A stretch of 64,000 nucleotides of DNA from the NCBI RefSeq assembly GCF_002440635.1, contig NZ_DJUW01000017.1, positions 124,001 to 188,000 on the forward strand, given 5' to 3'. Source of the stretch: Novosphingobium sp. UBA6272. Its GTDB lineage: Bacteria > Pseudomonadota > Alphaproteobacteria > Sphingomonadales > Sphingomonadaceae. A program made the position numbers and the translations under genes. The notes beneath the pieces were generated by a model, which saw only the letters and a list, made by a program, of their open reading frames with translations, searched no databases and had not been told where the DNA came from. Within the stretch, counting starts at the first letter, position 1. Each line of letters starts with the position of its first letter. This document shows, in pieces, positions 1 to 7,745 of this stretch.

Positions 1-148
1 ACAGCCAGGGCAGATCGTCCATGCTCGCGCCCAGCGTCTGGAAAATCCGGCTCATGTTCGCGTTCTGCAGCGCGAAGCCGATCTGGATGCCGAAGAAGCC
101 AAAGCTGATGTTGGCCAGCCCGGCCCAGCCTTGCCGTGGTTTTTCCAT
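1..148 (-). CDS. MFS sugar transporter, N-terminal part only
   Basis: Only the first 49 codons are inside the window; the gene continues beyond position 1. The protein begins MEKPRQGWAGLANISFG and then reads FFGIQIGFALQNANMSRIF, which is the characteristic first membrane helix of the SLC45-like MFS sugar permeases of sphingomonads and xanthomonads. These permeases carry maltose or sucrose across the inner membrane (family knowledge). A Shine-Dalgarno sequence (GGGGAGAGGG) precedes the ATG at 148. It lies downstream of the LacI-type gene on the same strand, with a candidate operator between them, so it is probably the inner-membrane permease of the maltodextrin locus. Substrate is inferred from context. 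Confidence 0.75.
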   Translation of the reverse strand, partial: MEKPRQGWAGLANISFGFFGIQIGFALQNANMSRIFQTLGASMDDLPWL

Positions 149-210
149 GCTGAGCGTCCCTCTCCCCTTATCGCGGCAGGGGGTCGCATGTTGTCGGCGC
201 GGCGACAACA

Positions 211-224
211 CGCATACGAATACC
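211..224. promoter_or_regulatory. Candidate LacI-type operator before the MFS gene
   Basis: The bases CGCATACGAATACC match the reverse complement of the palindrome at 1384-1397 (GGCATACGTATACC) in 12 of 14 positions. It lies in the 86-base gap between the LacI-type gene and the MFS gene, 63 bases before the MFS start. A LacI-family repressor binding both sites would co-regulate permease and receptor. The site identity is inferred from sequence similarity and position only. Confidence 0.55.
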
Positions 225-234
225 TATCGCGTAC

Positions 235-1269
235 CTATCCCGCCGTGCTGCGCCGCACCACCAGCCGGGCAGGGATGGTCGGTGCAGGCGGATCGCGGCC
301 CTCGAACTGGGCGATCAGGGTCTCGACCAGCAGATCCCCGCCGGCCTTCAGATCCTGCATCAGGGTGGTCAGTGGCGGACTGGTCAGGCTGGCGGCGGGG
401 ATATCGTCAAAGCCCATCACCGCGATATCCTGCGGCACCCGCAGCCCGGCTTCGGTCAGCGCATGGATCGCGCCGATCGCGATCAGGTCGCTGGCGGCGA
501 AGACGGCGTCGAAGGCGATCCCCCGGGCCAGCAAGGCCTCGGTCGCGCGGCGGCCGTCTTCCTCGCTGGAAAGGGCGCCGACCTGCAGCGCCGGATCGAT
601 TGGCAGACCGGCCTCATCCAGCGCCGCACACAGCCCGCGATAGCGGTCGGCAAATTCGGGATAATGCTCGTCGGCCTGGCCGATGAAAGCGATCCGGCGG
701 CGGCCGAGACCGATCAAGTGCTCCCCCGCCTGCTGCCCGGCCCCGAAATTGTCGGAGCCGACGGTGATCCCGATATCCTCGTCGCCGACCGCTCCCCAGC
801 GCACGAAATCGGTATCGCTTTCAACCAGTTGCCGCAGCCGCTCAGTGTAAACCGTATAGTCGCCGTAACCCAGCAGGATCAGTCCGTCGGCGCGGTGGCT
901 GTCCTGATAGCGGACGTGCCAATCGTCTTCCATCTTCTGGAACGAGATCAGCAGGTCGAGCCCGCGATTGGCGGTTGCCCGCGTGATCGCCCCCAGCATC
1001 GCGAGGAAGAACGGGTTGATGTTCGCTCCATCGGGAGTCGGATCCTCGAAGAACAGCAGCGCGATCGTGTTGGAGCGCTGCGAGCGCAGCGAGGAAGCAT
1101 TTTTGTCGACCGAATAGTTGAGTTCGCGCGCGATCTGCTCGATCCGCTGGCGGGTCGCCAGACTGACCGAACGCGATCCGCGCAGCGCGCGGCTGACGGT
1201 CGGCTGCGAAACCCCCGCCAGATAGGCGATGTCGAAACTTGTCGGCTTGGTGGAGCGCTTGCGGCCCAT
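235..1269 (-). CDS. LacI-family transcriptional regulator of the maltodextrin locus
   Basis: A 344-residue protein with an N-terminal LacI helix-turn-helix (about residues 12-60: YLAGVSQPTVSRALRG, then RIEQIARELNYSVDKNASSLR with the hinge helix). A periplasmic-binding-protein-like sugar-sensing domain fills residues 65-335. Length is normal for the family. The ATG has a strong Shine-Dalgarno (GGAGGAGAGG). It sits between a sugar permease and a TonB receptor plus glycoside hydrolase operon, so it is most likely the local repressor released by maltose or a maltodextrin. The inducer is an inference; two candidate operators flank the gene at 211-224 and 1384-1397. Confidence 0.9.
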   Translation of the reverse strand: MGRKRSTKPTSFDIAYLAGVSQPTVSRALRGSRSVSLATRQRIEQIARELNYSVDKNASSLRSQRSNTIALLFFEDPTPDGANINPFFLAMLGAITRATANRGLDLLISFQKMEDDWHVRYQDSHRADGLILLGYGDYTVYTERLRQLVESDTDFVRWGAVGDEDIGITVGSDNFGAGQQAGEHLIGLGRRRIAFIGQADEHYPEFADRYRGLCAALDEAGLPIDPALQVGALSSEEDGRRATEALLARGIAFDAVFAASDLIAIGAIHALTEAGLRVPQDIAVMGFDDIPAASLTSPPLTTLMQDLKAGGDLLVETLIAQFEGRDPPAPTIPARLVVRRSTAG

Positions 1270-1383
1270 CCTCTCCTCCCGGTGAAGGCCAGCCTAAGAC
1301 TTTGCGGCCATGGCTGCAATCGGTGCTTTCAGTAAGGTCCTGAGCGTGTCTTCGGGGCCACAGCAGGGGCTATGCATAAAATG

Positions 1384-1397
1384 GGTATACGTATGCC
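1384..1397. promoter_or_regulatory. Candidate LacI-type operator upstream of the TonB receptor
   Basis: GGTATACGTATGCC is a near-perfect palindrome around ATACGTAT with GG/CC ends and one mismatched pair. It lies in the divergent gap between the LacI-type gene (start 1269) and the receptor (start 1525), and resembles typical even-spaced LacI-family operators. A related site lies at 211-224. It could control the receptor operon and the regulator itself. Confidence 0.6.
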
Positions 1398-1524
1398 ATC
1401 TTCCTGCTGCCCCCTGCTGCGCCCTATTCGGGTGATCCAAGCAAGGGGGACTGGACTCTTTTCCTTGCACAGGGTCTGCGCGCCGGGACCCAAGTGTCCG
1501 GCACGGTTTAGGGAGAGAGACATC

Positions 1525-4284
1525 GTGACGCTTCGCACCAAGATCGGTGGCCGTGGGGTATCGGCCCTCGCTATCGCCATTTCCGCTTTCGCGCTGCCGC
1601 AGGCGGCTTTCGCACAGGATGCTGCGCCGGCTGACGAAGAAGCCAGCGGTGAAATCATCGTCACCGGTTTTCGCGCCAGCCTGGAAAGCGCGGTCAACAA
1701 GAAGAAGAGCGCCGACCAGATCGTGGAATCGGTTTCGGCCGAAGACATCGGCAAGCTGCCCGACGCCTCGATCGCTGAATCGATTGCCCGCCTGCCCGGC
1801 CTGACCTCGCAGCGCCTTTCGGGCCGCTCGAACTCGATTACCATCCGCGGCTTTGCGCCCGACTTCTCGACCACTCTGCTCAACGGCCGCGAGCAGACCT
1901 CGACCGGCGACAATCGCGCGGTTGAATACGATCAGTACCCTTCGGAAATGGTCAGCCAGGTCAACGTCTACAAGAGCCCGATGGCCAGCCTGGTCGGTCA
2001 GGGCCTGTCGGGCACCGTCGACCTGCGCACGATCCGCCCCCTGGCGGCCGGCAAGACCATCGTCTCGATCGGTGCACGCGGCACTTACGCCGACAACGGC
2101 AAGCTCAATGTCGATTCCAACGACAAGGGCTTCCGCGTCAACGGCCTGGTGGTAACCCAGTTGAAGGACGACACCATCGGCCTGGCGATCGGCGGAAGCT
2201 ATGTCGATGAATGGTACCAGACCGAAGAATTCAACGCCTGGGGTTACCCGACCGGTCCGGCGAACAACCTGATCATCGGCGGCTCGAAGAGCTATGTCAC
2301 CTCCTCGCGGCTCAAGCGCCTCGGCCTCAACGGTACGCTCGAAGTCAAGCTCACGCCGAACCTGACCAGCTCGATCGACGCCTTCTATTCGGACTTCAAG
2401 GATGACAATACCAAGCGCGGCATCGAACTGCCGCTGTGGTGGTCGAGCGCTTCGCTGAGCCCGGGCTATTCCGCCACAAACGGTTTCGTCACTGGCGGCA
2501 CCTACACCGGGGTCAAGGGCGTGGTCCGCAACGACGTGTTCCAGCGCCATTCCAAGCTCTATTCGTTCGGTTGGAACCTCGATTACAAGGGTGACGATGG
2601 CTGGGATGCCATGCTTGACCTCAGCTATTCGGGTACCGATCGCAACGAACTGGCGCTCGAAAGCTATTCCGGCACCGGCCGCGCCGGGGTTGGCGCAACC
2701 GACACCCTGGGTTTCACCTCGGGTGCAACCGGCACCGTATTCACTCACGCGCTGAACTATGGTGATTACAACACCATCCTGCTGACCAGCCCGCAGGGCT
2801 GGGGAGGCACCCAGATCGCGGTCAACGGCACCCGGATCGACGGCGGTCAGGACGGCTATTACAACGACCGCATCGTCGAAGATAAGCTCTATCAGGCGCG
2901 CGGTCAGGTGGTCCGTCACTTCGACAATGGCGCGATCGAAAGCGTCCAGCTCGGCATGGCCTATACCAAGCGCAGCAAGTCGCTGGTGCCAGACGAGTAC
3001 TTCCTGGGCCTGGCCGCGAACAATACCGGCAATGTCAGCATTCCGGTGCCGACCCAGTACCGCCTTGGCGTGACCAACCTGGACTTCCTGGGTCTGGGCT
3101 CGATGATCAGCTACGATCCGCTCGCGCTGATCCGCGACGGTATCTACAAGCTGGTGCCGAACCCCTATGGCGACGTGGTGGTGAAGAGCTACTCGGTCGA
3201 AGAAAAGCTGATGACCGGCTATCTCCAGGCCAACCTCAAGGCCGATGTCGGTTCAGCCCAGCTGACCGGCAACTTCGGGGTCCAGGTGATCTTCACCAAC
3301 CAGGATTCGACCGGGGCCAGCGCGGTCTATCAGGGCACCAACCCCAACGGTTCGCCCAACATCGGCAGCGCGGTGCGCAAGGCCAGCACCGACTATGTCG
3401 ACGTGCTGCCCAGCCTCAACCTGTCGCTGCGCTTTGACAGTGATTTCGTGATCCGCTTTGCGGCGGCGCGTGAACTGATCCGTCCGCGTCTTGACGATAT
3501 GCGCGCTTCGGCCAGCTTTGGCTACGCCTTCGTCGGGCCGACGACGGTTCAAGTCACGGGCGGCTCGGGCAACCCGTTCCTGCGTCCGTGGCGCGCCAAT
3601 GCGGTCGATCTGACCTTTGAAAAGTACTTCGGTACCAAGGGCTTTGTCGGCTTGCAGTTCTTCTACAAGGACCTGAAGAGCTACATCTATACCGACCGTC
3701 AGAGCATCGCGACATCGACTCTCGCCCTGCCTTCGCCGGGCACCGGCATCACGATCCTGCCCAATGCCGATCTGGACATTCCGGTCAACGGCAAGGGCGG
3801 CGCTCTCTACGGCGTCGAGCTGGCTGCAACGCTGCCGTTCGGCGAACTGGTCCCGGCGCTGGACGGCTTCGGTATCACCGGTGGCGGCAGCTATACCAAG
3901 ACCGAAATCAAGCCCAATCCGGGTGCTCCGGCGGAAGATCTGCCGGGCTATTCGAAGTGGGTGGTCAACGGTACGCTGTTCTTCGAAAAGGGCGGCTTCA
4001 ATGTCCGCGGCTCGATGCGCTATCGTTCGACCTTCATGGGCGAACTGTCGGGCTTCGCGGCCAACCGTGTCCGCCGCCGGGCCGCTCCGGAAACCATCGT
4101 CGATGCACAGATCGGCTATGACTTCCAGGAAGGCAGCGCGCTGCAGGGCCTCTCGCTTTACGTTCAGGGCCAGAACCTGACCGACGAGCCGTTCGTCACC
4201 ACCAACCCGGGCGATACCCGTCAGGTGATCGACTATCAGAGCTACGGCCGCCGCTTCCTGGCCGGGTTCACCTACAAGTTCTGA
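1525..4284 (+). CDS. TonB-dependent outer-membrane receptor for maltodextrin
   Basis: A 919-residue outer-membrane receptor. I chose the GTG at 1525 because GGGAGAGAGA lies just before it and a signal peptide follows at once (residues 1-30, ending PQAAFA). The plug domain is recognisable: GEIIVTGFRASLESA, then SVSAEDIGKLPD, SITIRGF and LLNGRE. The barrel ends in the aromatic FTYKF typical of outer-membrane proteins. This VTGFRASL..KK subtype is common in sphingomonad, Caulobacter and Xanthomonas carbohydrate loci. Downstream amylase, glucosidase and GH97 genes indicate starch fragments or maltodextrins as the cargo; that assignment is inferred. Confidence 0.92.
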   Translation: MTLRTKIGGRGVSALAIAISAFALPQAAFAQDAAPADEEASGEIIVTGFRASLESAVNKKKSADQIVESVSAEDIGKLPDASIAESIARLPGLTSQRLSGRSNSITIRGFAPDFSTTLLNGREQTSTGDNRAVEYDQYPSEMVSQVNVYKSPMASLVGQGLSGTVDLRTIRPLAAGKTIVSIGARGTYADNGKLNVDSNDKGFRVNGLVVTQLKDDTIGLAIGGSYVDEWYQTEEFNAWGYPTGPANNLIIGGSKSYVTSSRLKRLGLNGTLEVKLTPNLTSSIDAFYSDFKDDNTKRGIELPLWWSSASLSPGYSATNGFVTGGTYTGVKGVVRNDVFQRHSKLYSFGWNLDYKGDDGWDAMLDLSYSGTDRNELALESYSGTGRAGVGATDTLGFTSGATGTVFTHALNYGDYNTILLTSPQGWGGTQIAVNGTRIDGGQDGYYNDRIVEDKLYQARGQVVRHFDNGAIESVQLGMAYTKRSKSLVPDEYFLGLAANNTGNVSIPVPTQYRLGVTNLDFLGLGSMISYDPLALIRDGIYKLVPNPYGDVVVKSYSVEEKLMTGYLQANLKADVGSAQLTGNFGVQVIFTNQDSTGASAVYQGTNPNGSPNIGSAVRKASTDYVDVLPSLNLSLRFDSDFVIRFAAARELIRPRLDDMRASASFGYAFVGPTTVQVTGGSGNPFLRPWRANAVDLTFEKYFGTKGFVGLQFFYKDLKSYIYTDRQSIATSTLALPSPGTGITILPNADLDIPVNGKGGALYGVELAATLPFGELVPALDGFGITGGGSYTKTEIKPNPGAPAEDLPGYSKWVVNGTLFFEKGGFNVRGSMRYRSTFMGELSGFAANRVRRRAAPETIVDAQIGYDFQEGSALQGLSLYVQGQNLTDEPFVTTNPGDTRQVIDYQSYGRRFLAGFTYKF

Positions 4285-4303
4285 CCAGTCATGGGGGGCT
4301 GGC

Positions 4304-4339
4304 GCTGCGGGGCGAAACGCAAAGGTTTCGTCCCGCAGC
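4304..4339 (+). other. Stable intercistronic hairpin between receptor and halogenase
   Basis: Fifteen consecutive pairs form between 4304-4318 and 4325-4339 (arms GCTGCGGGGCGAAAC and GTTTCGTCCCGCAGC, one G-U pair) around a six-base loop. No T-run follows, so it is not a classical terminator. It lies 19 bases after the receptor stop and 70 bases before the halogenase start. Such hairpins can protect the upstream message or reduce downstream expression, which would let the receptor be made in excess over the enzymes (inference). Confidence 0.6.
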
Positions 4340-4409
4340 CCGCCGACTGGCTTGAATTTCGGTCCGATCGGCGCTCTGCTGGGTGCCGGGGCAGGGCAGA
4401 GGACGGGCG

Positions 4410-5921
4410 ATGACTGACGAACCCACCATGCGCATTGTCATCGTCGGCGGCGGTACCGCCGGGTGGATGAGCGCCGCCGCGCTCGCCCGCTTTGCTCCGC
4501 CGGGCTATGCGGTAACCCTTGTCGAAAGCGACGCGATCGGCACGGTCGGGGTGGGCGAAGCCACGATCCCGGCGATCCGCCTGTTCAACGAGGCGCTGGA
4601 CATCGACGAGGGTTCGTTCCTCGCCGCCACCAAAGGCTCGTTCAAGCTCGGCATCGAATTTGCCGGCTGGCTGGAAGACGGGCACAGTTACATGCATGCG
4701 TTCGGCACAGTGGGGCGCCAGTTGGGACTGCTCCCGTTTCGCCATTTCTGGGCGCGCGGCCGCGCGCTGGGGCTGGCCAAGCCGCTGGCGCACTATTCCG
4801 CCAACGAACTCGCCGCGCGGACCGGGCGGATGCAGGTTGGCGCCAGCGGGCCGGGTATTCCGGAAGTGCCCTATGCCTATCATTTCGACGCCGGGCTCTA
4901 TGCAGCGTTTCTGCGCGACTACGCCGAAACGCGCGGCGTGACGCGGATCGAAGCGACGCTGGCGGGCGCCAGGCGCGCGGAAACTGGCGATATCGCCGCG
5001 GTGGTCACCGCCGACGGACGCGAGATCGCGGGTGACTTCTTCATCGATTGCTCGGGCTTCAAAGGCTTGCTGATCGAGCAGGAACTGCAGACCGGCTATG
5101 ACGACTGGCGGCATTGGCTGCCGTGCGACCGGGCGATCGCGGTTCCCTGTGAGCCAAGCGGAAACTTCACGCCCTACACCCGTTCGACTGCGCGCCCGGC
5201 TGGCTGGCAATGGCGCATTCCGCTGCAGCACCGGATCGGCAACGGCCATGTGTTCTGCAGCGAATTCATGTCCGATGACGAAGCGGCAGCAATCCTGCTC
5301 GGCAATCTGGACGGGCCCGCTTTGGCCGATCCGCGCGCGATCCCGTTCGTGACCGGGCGGCGCAAGCAAATCTGGAATCGCAATGTCCTCGCCGTGGGGC
5401 TGTCGAGTGGGTTTCTGGAGCCGCTCGAATCAACCTCTATCCACCTTATCCAGTCGACCATCACCCGGCTGCTGACCGTCTTGCCGGGCAAGCAGATCGA
5501 TCCGGCGGTGGTCGATGGCTTCAACCGCCGTTCGGCAGCGGAATTCGAGAACATCCGCGATTTCCTGGTCCTGCACTATTGGGCTAACCGCCGCGACGGA
5601 CAGCCGTTATGGGACCGCATGCGCGGGCTTGAACTGCCGCAAAGTCTGCAACAGCGGATCGGCGAATACCTGGCCGTCAATCAGATCCAGCCGGCTCACG
5701 ACGAGCTGTTTACCGAAGTCGCCTGGTTCCAGGTTCTCGCCGGACAGGGGCTGATCCCGCGCAGCTGGAATCCGATCGCGGATCGCTATCCGGAGGGCGA
5801 ATTGGCCGGATTCCTCGGCGCAGTCGAAAAGGACTGCGTCGAAACGGTGCGGCCAATGCCGCTGCACATCGATTGCGTTGCCGCGGTCTGCGGGGCGGCA
5901 AAGAAGGAGAAGGCGGCATGA
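4410..5921 (+). CDS. Flavin-dependent (tryptophan-type) halogenase
   Basis: A 503-residue FAD-dependent halogenase of the tryptophan 7-halogenase family. Residues 13-19 are GGGTAGW, the FAD-binding glycine motif. Lys79 in SFKLGIEF occupies the place of the catalytic Lys79 of PrnA and RebH. WQWRIP at 266-271 is the halogenase-specific WxWxIP motif that separates these enzymes from monooxygenases. GFLEPLEST carries the conserved active-site glutamate. No flavin reductase gene is nearby. I start at 4410 (AGAGGACGGGCG before ATG). The stop overlaps the amylase start by four bases. Its substrate is unknown; homologues next to TonB receptors are widespread but poorly understood. Confidence 0.9.
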   Translation: MTDEPTMRIVIVGGGTAGWMSAAALARFAPPGYAVTLVESDAIGTVGVGEATIPAIRLFNEALDIDEGSFLAATKGSFKLGIEFAGWLEDGHSYMHAFGTVGRQLGLLPFRHFWARGRALGLAKPLAHYSANELAARTGRMQVGASGPGIPEVPYAYHFDAGLYAAFLRDYAETRGVTRIEATLAGARRAETGDIAAVVTADGREIAGDFFIDCSGFKGLLIEQELQTGYDDWRHWLPCDRAIAVPCEPSGNFTPYTRSTARPAGWQWRIPLQHRIGNGHVFCSEFMSDDEAAAILLGNLDGPALADPRAIPFVTGRRKQIWNRNVLAVGLSSGFLEPLESTSIHLIQSTITRLLTVLPGKQIDPAVVDGFNRRSAAEFENIRDFLVLHYWANRRDGQPLWDRMRGLELPQSLQQRIGEYLAVNQIQPAHDELFTEVAWFQVLAGQGLIPRSWNPIADRYPEGELAGFLGAVEKDCVETVRPMPLHIDCVAAVCGAAKKEKAA

Positions 5922-7726
5922 AGCGCGCATTGGGTATGCTGTTGGCCGCGGCGATGGTCCTGCCGCTGGCGGCGCATGGGACGCCCACACAGAAGACTGA
6001 TTTCCGCGCCCGCACGCCCGAACAGGAAGTGATCTACTTTGTCCTGCCCGACCGCTTCGACAACGGCGATCCGGGCAATGATCGCGGCGGCCTGACGGGC
6101 GACCGGCTGGTCACCGGCTATGATCCGGCTGCCAAGGGTTTCTACCACGGCGGCGACCTCAAGGGGCTGACCCGCCGGCTCGATTACATCCAGGGCCTTG
6201 GGATTACCGCGATCTGGTTTGCCCCGGTGTTCAAGAACAAGCCGGTGCAGGGTCCCAAGGGCGACGAGAGCGCCGGATACCACGGCTACTGGATTACGGA
6301 CTTCACCACGATCGATCCGCATTTCGGAACCGAAACGGAGTTCAAGGCCTTTGTCGATGCCGCCCATGCGCGCGGCATCAAGGTCTATATGGACATCATC
6401 GTCAACCACACGGCGGACGTGATCCAGTACCGCGAGGCGGGCGACTATTCCTATCGCAGCAAGGCCGACTATCCATTCTCCCGCCGGGGCGGGGTCAATG
6501 GCGCGGCGATCAATCCGGGCTTTGCCGGAGACCACGTGCGCGGCCCGGCCAATTGGGCGCGGCTGACCGATCCTTCCTTCGCCTACACACCCTTCGTTCC
6601 CAAGGGCGAAGAGAACGTCAAGAAGCCGGCCTGGCTCAACAACCCGATCTACTATCACAACCGCGGCAATTCGAACTGGGTCGGCGAAAGCGCGCTCTAT
6701 GGCGATTTCGTCGGACTCGACGATGTCGCGACCGAACATCCCCGGGTCGTGAGCGGGATGATCGAGATCTACGGCAGCTGGATCGATCGGTTCGGGATCG
6801 ACGGCTTCCGGATCGATACCGCGCGGCACGTCAATCCGGAATTTTGGCAGGCCTTCGAACCGGCCATGATGGCCCGGGCGAAGGCACGCGGCATTCCCAA
6901 TTTCCACATCTTTGCCGAGGTCGCGACCGGCGAGATCGATCCCGGCTTCCTGGCCCGCTGGAGCCACACCGCCCACCTTTCCGCGCCGATCGACATGGCC
7001 TTTGCCGCAGCCATGCAGCAGGCGGTCTCGGGCAAGATCGGGACCGACAGGGTGGCCCGGATGTTCGAGGACGATCCGCTCTACCGCGGCGGGGCCAAGG
7101 CTGCGCTGCGGTTGCCGACTTTCCTCGGCAATCACGATTTCGGGCGCTTCTCGATGTTCGTCAAGCAGGCCAACCCCGGCATCTCGCAGGATGAGCTGCT
7201 CAACCGGGTGATGCTGGGCCATGCGATGATGCTGACCCTGCGCGGGGTTCCGACGATCTACTCGGGCGACGAGCAAGGCTTCGTCTCCGACGGCAACGAC
7301 CAGCTCGCGCGCGAGGACATGTTTGCCAGCAAGGTCGCGGTCTACAACGACAATGACCTGATCGGCACCGATGCCACTACCGCGCAGGACAATTTCGATA
7401 CCCGCCATCCGCTCTATCGCCTGATTGCCGATCTTAGCGCAGTGCGCCGCAGCACCCCGGCATTGACCAGTGGCATTCAGACTATCCGCGCCTTTTCGGA
7501 CAAGCCTGGCCTGCTCGCGATCTCGCGGTTCGATCCCAAGACCGGGCGCGAGGTCGTGTTGGTGTTCAATACTTCGGGCGCACCAATCACGAATAGGATT
7601 GCGGTCGATCCGGCCAGCCTTGCCTTCACTCCGCTGGCCGGTCAGTGCGCGCTAACGGCCGACGCACCCGGCTCGCTCTCAATCACCCTACCCGCCTTCG
7701 GCTTTGCCGTCTGCGCCGCAAAGTAA
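5918..7726 (+). CDS. Secreted alpha-amylase-family glycosidase (GH13)
   Basis: A 602-residue GH13 enzyme. The start at 5918 overlaps the halogenase stop (ATGA), implying translational coupling, and gives a signal peptide (MKRALGMLLAAAMVL...AAHG). The four GH13 regions are present: MDIIVNH, GFRIDTARH with nucleophile Asp300, FAEV with acid Glu334, and FLGNHD with Asp407. The early YFVLPDRFDNGD and YHGGDLKGLTRRLDYI stretches are like cyclomaltodextrinase/neopullulanase-type enzymes. It should cut maltodextrins or cyclodextrins in the periplasm. The exact bond specificity cannot be read from sequence. Confidence 0.92.
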   Translation: MKRALGMLLAAAMVLPLAAHGTPTQKTDFRARTPEQEVIYFVLPDRFDNGDPGNDRGGLTGDRLVTGYDPAAKGFYHGGDLKGLTRRLDYIQGLGITAIWFAPVFKNKPVQGPKGDESAGYHGYWITDFTTIDPHFGTETEFKAFVDAAHARGIKVYMDIIVNHTADVIQYREAGDYSYRSKADYPFSRRGGVNGAAINPGFAGDHVRGPANWARLTDPSFAYTPFVPKGEENVKKPAWLNNPIYYHNRGNSNWVGESALYGDFVGLDDVATEHPRVVSGMIEIYGSWIDRFGIDGFRIDTARHVNPEFWQAFEPAMMARAKARGIPNFHIFAEVATGEIDPGFLARWSHTAHLSAPIDMAFAAAMQQAVSGKIGTDRVARMFEDDPLYRGGAKAALRLPTFLGNHDFGRFSMFVKQANPGISQDELLNRVMLGHAMMLTLRGVPTIYSGDEQGFVSDGNDQLAREDMFASKVAVYNDNDLIGTDATTAQDNFDTRHPLYRLIADLSAVRRSTPALTSGIQTIRAFSDKPGLLAISRFDPKTGREVVLVFNTSGAPITNRIAVDPASLAFTPLAGQCALTADAPGSLSITLPAFGFAVCAAK

Positions 7727-7745
7727 TGAAAAGCCTCCTCCAGTG

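Noticed and set aside
1372..1524. Upstream ATG that would lengthen the TonB receptor by 51 residues
   Set aside because: It would hide the signal peptide and place the operator inside the gene; GTG 1525 has a good ribosome-binding site.
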